DNA of 64,000 bases. Source: Plazaster borealis. Lineage: Eukaryota; Echinodermata; Asteroidea; Forcipulatida; Labidiasteridae. A program made the position numbers and the translations under genes. The notes under the pieces are model-generated. The model was not told the DNA's origin, did no database searches, and saw only the letters and a program-made list of their open reading frames with translations. Shown piece by piece: positions 23,146 through 28,198 of the stretch; within the stretch, counting starts at the first letter, position 1; every line of letters begins with the position of its first letter. The DNA lies in NCBI GenBank assembly GCA_021014325.1, contig CM037461.1, forward strand, positions 2,071,501 through 2,135,500, read 5' to 3'.

Positions 23146-24916
23146 TAAAGATTTATGATTTTCTATTATTGAATGTGTTTCGTTTGATTATGATTGATGT
23201 ACCTCTCCATTTCAGGCGGTGAATGTTTACTTGGAGTGTTTAGAGGAGAGAGATTTATCACTACGCCAAGCTGGATGTGCTGCCATCGCTGCCTTGAAGG
23301 TAGGTAGCAAGACACTATCTGTGGCGTGTTGTGGACGAGCGGTTAAGAGTCACCGGACTCAAGCTCTGGTGATTCTGATCAGCAGAGTGTGGGTTCGAGT
23401 CCTTGCCATGGCACTTGTGTCCCTGAGCAAGATACTTAACCATAATTGCTTTGTATTTCTAAATCTTTAATTTTGTGTCGTGGCCGAGTGGTTAAGCACC
23501 AGACTCAAGCTCTGGTGTTTCTGTGTGACCCAGTGAAAAGCATACATGGAAAATTGCCATTTAGGCCTACAGCCCTCAGTATTTCTGAATCTTTCATTTT
23601 CTGTTGTGGCCGAGAAGTTAAGAGCACCAGACTCAAGCTCTGGTTTTTCAGTGAAAAGCAAACATGTCAAATTGCCATTTGGACCTAGAGCCCTCAGTAT
23701 TTCTGAATCTTTCAGTATTTCTGAATCGTGGCCGAGCATTTAAGAGCACCAGACTCAAGTTCTGGTGTGTCTGATCAGCAGAGTGTCGGTTCGAGTCCCA
23801 GTCGTGGCACTTGTGTCCTTGAGCAAGATGCTTTACCACAATTGCTTTGTCCTCCGGATGGGACATTAAGCCGTAGGTCCCGTGTACTAGGACTGGCAGT
23901 GCACCTAAAAGAACCCAGAACACTTACCCTGAGCCGACGATTTTAAGGATAGGTATACTTCCATACTCAGAATTGAAAGATATTTTGTCAGACTCAAACT
24001 CTGAAGAAACACAAAACAATCGGACTTGTCCGGTTGTATGTTTACTTGCCTGAATTTCGGGCCCTGTGCATGTAGTTGTAATACAACTGTCCTACATTTT
24101 CCCAAAATTTGTAAAAATCGATTTTGTTTTTGATTCATTATAGGCCACAGAAGCTTTAGACCAACTGCTGTATCTACTGAAATGTGACATGGATGACGTG
24201 AAATCAACAGCGAAAGAAGCTCTCATGGCTTTCGGTATGTTGGTTTCTTCTTTATAGGGACAGAACACCGGGTTCAAGCTCTGGTGTTTCTGTGGGTTCG
24301 AGTCCCTGTCTTGTTACTTGTACCCTTGAGCAAGACACTTTACCATAAGCTCTGGCATTGTCAGCAGCAGAGTGTGGGTTTGGTAGGCCGATCTTGACAC
24401 TTGTGCCCTTGAGCAAGGCACTAAACCATAAGTGCTTTGTAAAAAGTACGGATGGTAGTGCAGTCTGCTCTATCAGCCAGGCTCCTAGTGGATGATACCC
24501 ATGCCTACATCCTTACTGACTGTGAAGGGGGGTAACCCTGTTTCAGACCCAGGAGTCCCCCATATGGTAAATTAACATCGGCTGAAGGAGGGGATTCAAA
24601 AGAGGGCGCTATCAGAAGAAACTTGTACATAGTTCTCCATATGGGGGGACAGAATCTTCGGGGGGACAGAATCTCCTGCCACACCGGCACGTTATCCCGG
24701 AGATCACAGGTTCAAGTCCTGCTCTTGTTAATATTCTTTGTTCAACCCCCAAATACCTTTACATTAGACCACCCTTTGTTATAACTCTTTTTGTCTTCGT
24801 TTCTTGTAGGTGAAGAAGGGAGGCAAGCCTATGAGCAGATCTCCACCACTTCATACGGAACATACAACCACAACTACTCCGAGATTGAAGTTCCAGTAAT
24901 GACCACCGAGTTGTAA
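4709..24916 (+). CDS. RIPOR: RIPOR/FAM65 family Rho-interacting protein, 5'-incomplete, 16 exons
   Basis: RIPOR (FAM65, PL48) proteins bind active RhoA-type GTPases and act in cell polarity, adhesion and migration; that is family knowledge. Sixteen exons join with matching phases into 768 codons ending at TAA 24914-24916: 4709-4782, 6227-6324, 10890-10953, 12058-12227, 12978-13129, 13896-13989, 15148-15351, 17292-17437, 18342-18726, 19785-19917, 20673-20831, 21293-21442, 21802-21998, 23216-23299, 24144-24234, 24810-24916. Landmarks: coil KLQFHLAKVEEVHEQYDK, then GIAGFARVCRGDVFEVVFKY, then GTIKLNLVVTWSPF, a Ser-rich middle (residues about 218-462 of the visible part) and a C-terminal ARM/HEAT-like helical region (about 463-740) ending in an EEGRQAYEQ segment. 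Vertebrate members run about 950-1220 aa, so the N-terminal exons are missing. I found none convincing in 1-4708; they may lie upstream of the window. Confidence 0.93.
4920..5535. repeat. Interspersed repeat split by a SINE
   Basis: 4950-5229 and 5441-5535 match 15490-15780 (shared AACCAAAACATCCCC and GAGACTTGTAA segments). The gap is an inserted SINE (5230-5440), giving the order of insertion. Confidence 0.65.
5230..5440 (-). mobile_element. tRNA-Asn-type SINE with 12-bp target duplication
   Basis: Flanked by the direct repeat GTTAGAGACTTG at 5218-5229 and 5441-5452. On the minus strand a tRNA-like unit (A box TAGCTCAGTTG, anticodon region GTT, B box GGTTCAAATCC) lies about 75 nt inside the 5' end rather than at it. 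The rest is an unrelated 3' body. Confidence 0.85.
5586..6175. mobile_element. hAT-like MITE interrupted by a SINE
   Basis: Same family as 10127-10410: GGTTCTCCCCAGG at one end and the inverse CATGGGGGAAACC at the other. A SINE of family 3 (5800-6085) splits it. Confidence 0.65.
5800..6085 (-). mobile_element. SINE family 3
   Basis: On the minus strand: tRNA-like head with B box GGTTCGAATCCC, then a body with TGGATTGGGTTTT, matching copies at 34564-34830 and 41094-41312. Confidence 0.7.
6227..6324 (+). CDS. RIPOR: RIPOR exon b
   Basis: Acceptor ttttag and donor GTAAGT. It supplies two bases to the split Gly codon and reads GAVNVVKAYADTGLPHS then SNEAKAGVRDCTQ, the helical stretch following the coil in RIPOR proteins. 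Ends phase 0. Confidence 0.9.
6460..7170. mobile_element. 711-bp TIR element, copy 1
   Basis: Terminal inverted repeats ATAGACTGTGCAAGTCTCGC (left) and its inverse (right). An inverted copy is at 55189-55896. An open frame of about 99 codons on the minus strand persists in both copies, but no transposase motif is recognised. Partial copies at 10438 and 17502. Confidence 0.8.
7311..7663. mobile_element. TTAA MITE, family D
   Basis: TTAA at 7311-7314 and 7660-7663. Interior GATTTGCACATAACTTACAT is shared with 49765-50107 and 50804-51137. Confidence 0.7.
7895..8283. mobile_element. TTAA MITE, family A
   Basis: TTAA at 7895-7898 and 8280-8283, with the full family A interior. Confidence 0.85.
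8511..8896. mobile_element. TTAA MITE, family B
   Basis: Right end CCCTTTAA intact (TTAA 8893-8896), left end eroded. Family B interior complete. Confidence 0.75.
8897..9200. other. Intronic sequence, nothing recognised
   Basis: Part of the RIPOR intron between exons b and c. No repeat identified. Confidence 0.4.
9201..9385. repeat. Palindromic GCCCAATTTCATAG element, variant
   Basis: Starts GCCCAATTTCATAGAGCTGC and carries the TACTGGTAT..TGCTTA interior of the family, but the right end is diverged. Other copies at 13480, 14786, 17991, 25205, 25452, 29606 and 40135. Confidence 0.6.
9520..9795 (-). repeat. tRNA-Leu-type SINE with alternative body
   Basis: On the minus strand: head with CACTTGTGCCCTTGAGCAAG, then a body ending near GGTGACAGTTGATTTGGGTC. 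The same body occurs at 24340-24545 and 27160-27355. Confidence 0.65.
10026..10805. repeat. Local duplication, one copy carrying a MITE
   Basis: 10030-10126 plus 10411-10560 match 10615-10805 (shared GACTGGTGAACCGTAGTG and ATCATGTCTTTTGTTAAACC). The first copy contains the 284-bp element 10127-10410; the second preserves the empty site near 10686-10692. Confidence 0.8.
10127..10410. mobile_element. hAT-like MITE
   Basis: Inverted termini CAGGGTTCTCCCC / GGGGAGAACCCTG. A long T-tract lies in the interior. Absent from the neighbouring duplicate, which confirms both borders. A target duplication is not cleanly readable. Confidence 0.75.
10890..10953 (+). CDS. RIPOR: RIPOR exon c
   Basis: Acceptor attttgcag, donor GTAAGT. 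Reads SLCQMEAELEANLGAYIVRI, matching the conserved segment just before the GLAGFARL-type motif of the family. Ends phase 1. Confidence 0.92.
11240..11585. repeat. Interspersed repeat shared with 21580-21740
   Basis: Carries repeated ATTATCGTACATGTAC and GAGAGGGCATTATCAC segments found inverted at 21580-21740, and ends with GCACTGAAAGAGTTAA, also present there. Confidence 0.6.
11698..11965 (+). repeat. tRNA-Leu-type SINE
   Basis: Starts with a degenerate tRNA-Leu head (ACTCAAGCTCTGG with CAA in the anticodon position), B box GGTTCAAGTCC, then CACTTGTGTCCTTGAGCAAG and a distinct downstream body. Confidence 0.75.
12058..12227 (+). CDS. RIPOR: RIPOR exon d: PL48 core
   Basis: Acceptor ctctcag, donor GTAATT. 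Encodes GIAGFARVCRGDVFEVVFKY followed by GLQKWKSRCKVE and SQSWDVDEIVMYPMLADFL, the most conserved block of the FAM65/PL48 domain. A decayed partial copy lies 320 bp downstream (12546-12612). Confidence 0.95.
12330..12530. repeat. Fragment of the 52963-53848 type hAT element
   Basis: Shares ACATTTTCTTTCATATTCGC, the CGGCGC context and the GTTACGGGCCTG motif with the element at 52963-53848. No ends are preserved. Confidence 0.55.
12546..12612 (+). pseudogene. Decayed partial duplicate of RIPOR exon d
   Basis: About 67 bp match 12088-12155 with scattered substitutions; the frame still reads IFKVVFKYGLQKWKSRCKME before diverging into a stop. It has no recognisable acceptor and lacks both the start and the end of the exon. 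It lies in the intron between exons d and e, just after a hAT-like fragment. Confidence 0.75.
12684..12918. mobile_element. TTAA MITE, family A, truncated
   Basis: One end lost; the other ends at TTAA 12915-12918. It ends 59 bp before RIPOR exon e. Confidence 0.75.
12978..13129 (+). CDS. RIPOR: RIPOR exon e: PL48 core
   Basis: Acceptor gtcgttgcag, donor GTAGGT. Reads VTEVRGIARSNMVIGNLEFD and ends with NGTIKLNLVVTW, matching the KVTELK...GTIKL.LEVTW block of RIPOR proteins. Ends phase 2. A SINE body begins 17 bp after the donor. Confidence 0.95.
13146..13443 (-). repeat. SINE body (tRNA-Leu type), head missing
   Basis: Tail (AAT)n plus ACGCAGTTCTTATATAGCGC at the left and the conserved body to CGTCCCATCCGAAGGAC at the right. 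The 5' tRNA head is absent. Confidence 0.75.
13480..13640. repeat. Palindromic GCCCAATTTCATAG-type element, eroded
   Basis: Interior GACTGGTACCCCACTCATTC and the end GCTAAGCAGTTTCATAAAAT match the family. Confidence 0.55.
13690..13827. mobile_element. TTAA MITE, family A, 3' half
   Basis: Family A end from CTTCGATGAGCAATTGAGCC to TTAA 13824-13827; the other half is deleted. Confidence 0.7.
13896..13989 (+). CDS. RIPOR: RIPOR exon f
   Basis: Acceptor ttccgcag, donor GTAAGT. Reads SPFHVNEEMFKSPKNSYSRR; the SPF completes the VTW-PF motif. Basic and Ser-rich, probably the start of the disordered middle region. Confidence 0.9.
14170..14370 (-). repeat. SINE body fragment (tRNA-Leu type)
   Basis: Shares GGTTTACAAGGTGCTGCGGC and TTCTTTTACGTGCATTACAC with the full-length copy at 16766-17191. 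Confidence 0.65.
14786..15075. repeat. Palindromic GCCCAATTTCATAG-type element
   Basis: Left GCCCAATTTCATAGAGCTGC, right inverse GCGCTATGAAATTTGCCC. Hairpin-forming. Interior longer than in other copies. Confidence 0.65.
15148..15351 (+). CDS. RIPOR: RIPOR exon g
   Basis: Acceptor tttttattgcag, donor GTAAAG, phase 0 on both sides. A Ser/Thr/Pro-rich start (TKSPHKPLPKTFDLTTSPTL) leads into a helix-forming stretch (LDEAMHNVNRLLEILKGQYT) compatible with a coiled coil. Confidence 0.88.
15490..15780. repeat. Interspersed repeat, second copy of 4920-5535
   Basis: Shares AACCAAAACATCCCC, GGATGTTTTGAATGTTGACA and GATGAGGACTCTAT segments. This copy lacks the SINE insertion. Confidence 0.65.
15781..16765. 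other. RIPOR intron, mostly unassigned
   Basis: C-rich stretch near 15830-15910. Two short runs begin TTAAAGGTAGGG (16576) and TTAAAGGTTTGG (16739), which look like left ends of family C MITEs. Nothing else recognised. Confidence 0.45.
16766..17191 (-). mobile_element. Full-length tRNA-Leu-type SINE
   Basis: On the minus strand: tRNA-Leu-like head from about 17190, CACTTGTGTCC linker, a body of about 300 bp and tail CTATATAAGAACTGCG(TATT)n. This copy links the head (as at 3898 and 23322) to the body (as at 13146). About 425 bp. CGTAATAATA occurs next to both ends and may be the target duplication. Confidence 0.8.
17292..17437 (+). CDS. RIPOR: RIPOR exon h
   Basis: Acceptor ttttcatttcag, donor GTAAGT. 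Begins KIRERKRRDSSMSLLVKNAL and continues into an acidic FDFLNEVVEDADD stretch. RRDSSM looks like a basophilic kinase site (inference). Ends phase 2. Confidence 0.88.
17632..17855. mobile_element. TTAA MITE, family B, partial
   Basis: TTAA at 17632-17635 and the family B interior. The right half is replaced by an unrelated inverted repeat (17856-17962) with arms CATTTTGGGAGTCAA / TTGACTCCCAAAATG. Confidence 0.65.
17991..18140. repeat. Palindromic GCCCAATTTCATAG-type element
   Basis: Left GCCCAATTTCATAAAGC. Interior TACCCCACTCATG. Right end degraded. Confidence 0.6.
18342..18726 (+). CDS. RIPOR: RIPOR exon i: Ser-rich linker with charged helix
   Basis: Acceptor gtcttttgtag, donor GTAAGT, 385 bp, the largest exon. 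Encodes a Ser/Thr/Pro-rich linker, then a strongly charged helix (NMSEKRESRLIEMNEQRERR) and DNVLVQHLMYIEYLLS, which joins HLGAFGPLKLKE of the next exon. The linker is expected to be poorly conserved between species. Confidence 0.88.
18919..19354. mobile_element. TTAA MITE, family C
   Basis: TTAA at 18919-18922 and 19351-19354. Interior CTGATTTATAGACAATCAAG is shared with 995-1436. The right TTAA is also the left TTAA of the next element. Confidence 0.75.
19351..19725. mobile_element. TTAA MITE, family A
   Basis: Complete copy between TTAA 19351-19354 (shared with the preceding family C copy) and 19722-19725. It ends 59 bp before RIPOR exon j. Confidence 0.85.
19785..19917 (+). CDS. RIPOR: RIPOR exon j
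   Basis: Acceptor ctttcacag, donor GTATGT. Reads HLGAFGPLKLKETVALQKLK and IEQLVVLAVS, the start of the conserved C-terminal helical region. Ends phase 1. Confidence 0.92.
20054..20400 (+). mobile_element. tRNA-Leu-type SINE
   Basis: tRNA-Leu-like head GTGTCGTGGCCGAGCGG, B box GGTTCGAATCCC, linker CACTTGTGTCCTTGAGCAAG, tail GCGCTATATAAGAGTCGATA followed by TTATTAT. The acceptor-stem halves GTGTCGTG and CATGACAC pair. Confidence 0.85.
20401..20672. other. RIPOR intron with a fragment of a GGGTCGAAACG-type repeat
   Basis: 20410-20450 resembles the motif at 34420-34480 (AGAAAGACTCTGTTAGGGTC). The rest is unassigned; a C-tract at 20660-20670 leads into the exon k acceptor. Confidence 0.45.
20673..20831 (+). 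CDS. RIPOR: RIPOR exon k
   Basis: The acceptor is preceded by an unusually pure C-tract (about 12 C before AG). Donor GTAAGT. Reads VFPELKLNPVLLDFWQHCAE and FLLQLDVKFGAKLRTTHPDI. Phase 1 to phase 1. Confidence 0.92.
20875..21240 (+). repeat. tRNA-derived SINE with inverted partner fragment
   Basis: 21045-21125 is tRNA-like (A box TGGTCTAGTGG, perfect T arm with GGTTCGAATCCC), followed by a body to ATTAACATCTATTA at 21235. The 20875-20930 segment is the inverse of 21142-21190. The anticodon stem is irregular, so this is a SINE, not a functional tRNA. Confidence 0.7.
21293..21442 (+). CDS. RIPOR: RIPOR exon l
   Basis: Acceptor ttgttcttgcag, donor GTAAGT. Reads FQSLCNRVIERPVDLYNPTT and ITLFQYISFFATDDRRNPEK. 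Phase 1 to phase 1. The C-terminal region is predicted all-helical. Confidence 0.92.
21580..21740. repeat. Interspersed repeat, inverted relative to 11240-11585
   Basis: Carries GTGATAATGCCCTCTC and ATAGATTGTACATGTACGAC. Ends GGCACTGAAAGAGTTAA. Confidence 0.55.
21802..21998 (+). CDS. RIPOR: RIPOR exon m: ARM/HEAT-like region
   Basis: Acceptor tttatgaatag, donor GTGGGT. Reads LKVIKKLPRGSLLSIGNLRA and LGLLLLEDRSTLQMGVRMYL, repeat-like amphipathic helices of the C-terminal ARM/HEAT-like domain. Ends phase 0. Confidence 0.93.
22142..22248. repeat. 107-bp hairpin element
   Basis: Left arm CTAGGTGGCAGCAGACTACC continuing through AGGTAAAT and CCATTGTT; the right arm is its inverse with one or two bulges. 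Loop contains GAGCGCATGCTC. Fits a small MITE; a miRNA-like precursor is a less likely reading. Confidence 0.7.
22256..23098. other. RIPOR intron, AT-rich, nothing recognised
   Basis: Long T-rich sequence. No repeat or exon identified. Confidence 0.4.
23099..23145. repeat. (AAT)n microsatellite
   Basis: About 15 uninterrupted AAT units, 70 bp before RIPOR exon n. Confidence 0.95.
23216..23299 (+). CDS. RIPOR: RIPOR exon n: ARM/HEAT-like region
   Basis: Acceptor ctccatttcag, donor GTAGGT, exactly 28 codons. Reads AVNVYLECLEERDLSLRQAG then CAAIAALK. A tRNA-Leu-type SINE starts about 25 bp downstream of the donor. Confidence 0.92.
23322..23950 (+). repeat. Cluster of tRNA-Leu-type SINE heads
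   Basis: Four head copies in the same orientation begin near 23325, 23476, 23602 and 23726, each with (C)CAGACTCAAG(C/T)TCTGG or similar. The last continues into CACTTGTGTCCTTGAGCAAG and a body reaching about 23935. The middle two are cut off after the anticodon arm and separated by near-identical GCCCTCAGTATTTCTGAATC segments, indicating local tandem duplication. Confidence 0.75.
24144..24234 (+). CDS. RIPOR: RIPOR exon o: ARM/HEAT-like region
   Basis: Acceptor ttcattatag, donor GTATGT. Reads ATEALDQLLYLLKCDMDDVK followed by STAKEALMAFG. Ends phase 1 inside the Gly codon shared with the last exon. Confidence 0.93.
24255..24545 (+). repeat. Two overlapping SINE remnants
   Basis: A first tRNA-Leu head remnant at 24260-24340, then a second (24345-24545) whose body matches 9520-9795 and 27160-27355. 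Confidence 0.65.
24549..24700. mobile_element. GGGACAGAATCTCC MITE
   Basis: Right end has GGGGGGACAGAATCTCCTGC. The interior AAAGAGGGCGCTATCAGAAG matches copies at 45274-45441 and 58612-58776. Confidence 0.65.
24677..24760 (+). repeat. tRNA-Asn-type SINE fragment
   Basis: CCGGCACGTTATCCCGGAG followed by GGTTCAAGTCC and the tail TTCTTTGTTCAACCC, as in the copies at 31692 and 33707. Confidence 0.6.
24810..24916 (+). CDS. RIPOR: RIPOR terminal exon and stop
   Basis: Acceptor tttcttgtag. Reads GEEGRQAYEQISTTSYGTYN and ends PVMTTEL-stop. The EEGR-AY-Q segment matches RIPOR C-termini; the last 20 or so residues are lineage-specific. Confidence 0.93.
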
Positions 24917-24945
24917 AATAAAGAGAGCTATAATAATGAAATAAA
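24917..24945 (+). terminator. Poly(A) signals of the RIPOR gene
   Basis: AATAAA abuts the stop codon (24917-24922) and a second lies at 24940-24945. If either is used the 3'UTR is only tens of bases. A longer 3'UTR cannot be excluded. Confidence 0.6.
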
Positions 24946-25063
24946 AGTATCCAGTAATACCGCCCTCAACCCTCCCTTGTCGTCCTGCGAAAGTAACTCA
25001 ACAGTGGAGTACACTGTTATAAGTAGTCTTGGAAACAATACTCAAAGAACACATTACTCCTTA

Positions 25064-25182
25064 CTTCCACCACCTTTTTGAGATGAAATTTTCACAGGTT
25101 AGTTTTATGGTATATATCTATAACTATGTAGGATTGAAACAAACAGTGGGATCCAATTACCAAACGTATACAATCCCTTTAA
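25064..25182. mobile_element. TTAA MITE, family B, partial
   Basis: Inverted relative to the 1890 copy. Ends CAAACGTATACAATCCCTTT plus TTAA at 25179-25182. Confidence 0.65.
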
Positions 25183-25204
25183 AACCAACGAGCGTGTCTG
25201 GGCA

Positions 25205-25392
25205 TAATTTTAAGAGATGCTTAAGCACAAAAACTAGCTAAGCACAACAAAATCATGTTGAGCAAAATAAGGTAACCAGCCAAAATACAATTTCACATGT
25301 GCTATTTGTGACTGGTATTCTGCTCATTTATGGTTAGCAGAAAATTGTTAAGCAATATTTTCTGCTTAAGCAGCTCTATGAAATTGGAAGCT
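25205..25392. repeat. Palindromic GCCCAATTTCATAG-type element
   Basis: Interior CATGTGCTATTTGTGACTGG and right end CTTAAGCAGCTCTATGAAAT. Left end partly eroded. Confidence 0.7.
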
Positions 25393-25451
25393 GGTGACAA
25401 GGGGCCAATTGGAATCATGTAATTAGCAGCATTGTAGTACTCGTACTTTGG

Positions 25452-25643
25452 ACCCAATTTCATAGAGCTGCTTAAGCACAAAAAGTAGCTAAGCACAACA
25501 AAATTTCGCTGACCAGAATAGGGTTACCAACCCAACCAACCATGTCACATGTACAATTTGTGACTGGTATCCTGCTCATTTCTGCTTAGCAGACAGTTGT
25601 TAAGCAAAATTTTCTGCTGAAGCAGTTAATGAAATTGGGCCGT
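25452..25643. repeat. Palindromic GCCCAATTTCATAG-type element
   Basis: Second, near-complete copy 60 bp after the previous one: left CCCAATTTCATAGAGCTGC, right GTTAATGAAATTGGGCC. Confidence 0.75.
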
Positions 25644-25649
25644 GGACTT

Positions 25650-26175
25650 CTACTTGAATGCTGATCGAGTACCATTTTGATGGTAGGTCTACTCCTACTT
25701 GTACAAGCATCAGTACTCACTGCTCCACTGAAAAATAGCCAGTACTCAAAGTCATGTAGTACTCGATACTCGACTGAAAATTTACTCGGACTCCGGTTCT
25801 AAGTACTTGTAAAAATACCACTTTCCTTTCCACTTTCCTATAATATCTGCATTAGTGCATGGAATAGATGATGTAATGTATTCATGTTTCAAAGATTTAT
25901 CTAAAAAAGCACACATTGACATCTACAAATTAGTCGGGGGGAAATACGAAGAAAAGAACAGAAGTTTTTAGACCTCATTTTGCAGTATCTTTGTATAAAG
26001 TACACATTTTTGAACTCGTACTCTGAGATCCTAGTACTTAGCTGTTGGACTCGTTACTCGGATATCAGAATACTCGGACCTTGTACTTGTATGTAATCAA
26101 TGGCCCAAGTACTCAGACTTGAGTACTACTCGATCACCCTAGTACTCGGCAGTACTTGATACTCAACTGAAAATT
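25650..26175. repeat. TACTCG-rich repetitive stretch
   Basis: The pentamers GTACT and TACTCG recur at irregular intervals on both strands (for example GTAGTACTCGATACTCGACT). Similar composition marks the ends of some hAT-type elements, but no borders were resolved. Confidence 0.5.
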
Positions 26176-26370
26176 ACTTATCTACAATACTGGTAATTAG
26201 GCTTTCCGGACAAAATCTCCCTGATTGCAAGATGCAAATGTTGGCAGCTCTGCTGATCATACGGCTCATTTCTTGGATGAGGCGGTGGCCCAGTCCTCCT
26301 CACAGCCCCGATCAGCCTAAGACCTTCCCAATCACAACACAGCTCTGGGTAATAAGCCATTAGTTCGGTT
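26176..26370. other. Unassigned sequence with a 60-codon minus-strand frame
   Basis: The minus frame reads MAYYPELCCDWEGLRLIGAV... with no donor, acceptor or family match that I can identify. Probably non-coding. Confidence 0.3.
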
Positions 26371-26570
26371 CAGAGCTGTGTATTTAGAGAGTTGTAACAT
26401 AGAGGGACCAGTTTTCTTTGGTCAAGTGGTTGCTGGACGCCATTTTCGGTCCAGATGCAGCACAACACAATGGGCAGACTAGTCTGGCACCCTGTATTCG
26501 CCCATGCATTTTTGGACACAAAATGGCTTCTTATCGCAAGTTGTTGCAACTCTCTCAATATACGGCTCTG
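26371..26570. mobile_element. 200-bp CAGAGC MITE, copy 1
   Basis: Ends CAGAGCTGTGTATTTAGAGA and inverse ATATACGGCTCTG. Conserved core GAGGGACCAGTTTTCTTTGG is shared with 29924-30131 and 31211-31290. Confidence 0.7.
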
Positions 26571-26639
26571 CATGAACCTTAATGCATTATAGCTATTAAT
26601 CAAACCTTGCTTTGTACAGTTCATCAATAAAAAATATTT

Positions 26640-27150
26640 TATTTATTTTGTTGGAACTATGGTGCTTATAATGATGGAAAAACCTAAAGACCATTCCTAA
26701 AATTTATGTCAACTTAAAATTTATTTCCCAACCAAATTTGTTGTAACATGTTATAATCATTTTACAGGATGACTGTTTTAATGGCATTTGAAGTTTGTGA
26801 AATTGTTAGTGAGCGGCTAGAGACGGAACATTGGAAAGTATTATTCTTCAACATTGGCATTGCTGCCGTAGCAGTAGCCGTAAAAAAAAAAACGAAATCA
26901 CTATAATCGGACATTGCCTAAAATTGAGTTTGCAATGTTGGATACCAACACTGCCCTCAACGTGTAAAGATTGTGATAAATTTTAATGAAGCCAGTTCTG
27001 TTCTTCATAGCCATAGCCGTAGTTGTAGCCGAAGTCGACTGATTCGGACGAGACCTCAGAATGAATTTTGCAATGTTGGATACCAACTCTTCCCTCCATA
27101 GGATAAAACTTGTGGAAGCTTTTTTTAATTATTTAATTAAATATTGCCTA
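26640..27150. repeat. AT-rich stretch with an internal direct repeat
   Basis: Two related segments around 26850-26965 and 26990-27110 share TTTGCAATGTTGGATACCAA and a CCGTAGCAGTAGCCGTA-like run. Confidence 0.5.
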
Positions 27151-27159
27151 ACATCACAA

Positions 27160-27355
27160 GGCCACTTCAAGGTGAGGGTTACACTTAACTGATTTGGGCT
27201 ATCGACCCAAATCAACTGCCACCAGGGGCACGTCACCTACTCCTGGGGCTGAAACAGGGTTACCCCCTACACAGACCGTAAGGATGTAGGCATGGGTATC
27301 ATCCACTAGGAGCCCGGCCGGTAGAGCAGAATGCACTACCTTCCCAACTTCCATG
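27160..27355 (-). repeat. SINE body, same type as 9520-9795
   Basis: Shares GACCCAAATCAACTG and GTAAGGATGTAGGCATGGGT with the 9520 copy. No tRNA head remains. Confidence 0.65.
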
Positions 27356-27799
27356 TTGTACCATGTGTTTTATATGCAATTTATGTTATAATGGCTGATT
27401 TTGTTTTCTACTTTATAAATTTTGCAGAAGTACGATTTCTTGCTGGAATTTGTTCGATTATTTTTTTACAAAGAGATCATGTCTGAATTTTATACAATGT
27501 TTGTTTTGGGAAGAGTAAATTTTACTTGATCTTCCAGTTTACTATCAACATGTGAAAATGTCATCAACTTAAAATGGTTCTGTATTTACTGTGACAAGTT
27601 TAACAACAGGTAAATATGCAGTGCCCGTTTTGAGGCCGATATGGCGGTCAAAAATAAATATAAATGTTAAATTGCTATTCTTTCGGAGGAGGACAAGTAA
27701 CCAGCTGTCATTTGATACCTTGAACTAAAAAAATCTGTCAAATATAAGTGACAATTAGTTAAAAACTAAAATTATTAAAAGGCTGGGCCAGCCTTTTAA
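27356..27799. other. No recognisable feature
   Basis: AT-rich intergenic DNA. Confidence 0.4.
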
Positions 27800-28198
27800 C
27801 TCAGACTTATGACGCTCTGAATGTGCATGTTGCATGGTCAGCTATGAATATTCATTAGGTCTATACATGCTACACAAATACACAGTGCGCGTATCACACA
27901 GGAAGTGTGAAGGTACATGTACTTGTACAATATAGTGTATGCACATTGTATCACAGAATATCATAGCCCTACAGTAGTTGGGTGTCTGTAATTAGTTCTC
28001 AGACATGATGCTCTGAATTTGCATGTCGCAGCAGTCAATCATGAATATTCATTAGATCTGTACATGCTATGCAAATACACAGTACAACGTATCACACGGG
28101 TAGTGTGAAGGTACAAGTATATGTGCTTGTACAATATAAATATAGTCTGGACATTGTATCACATATGATCACAGCCCTGCAGTAGTTGGGTGTCTGTA
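27800..28198. repeat. Two tandem units of about 200 bp
   Basis: 27804-27990 and 28003-28198 align along their length (shared GAATATTCATTAG, AATACACAGT and CAGTAGTTGGGTGTCTGTA). Each carries the palindrome ATGAATATTCAT; the second also an ATGCAAAT octamer. Confidence 0.8.

Noticed and set aside
26178..26360. 60-codon minus-strand frame with protein-like composition
   Set aside because: No splice sites, no recognised family, and it abuts a MITE.
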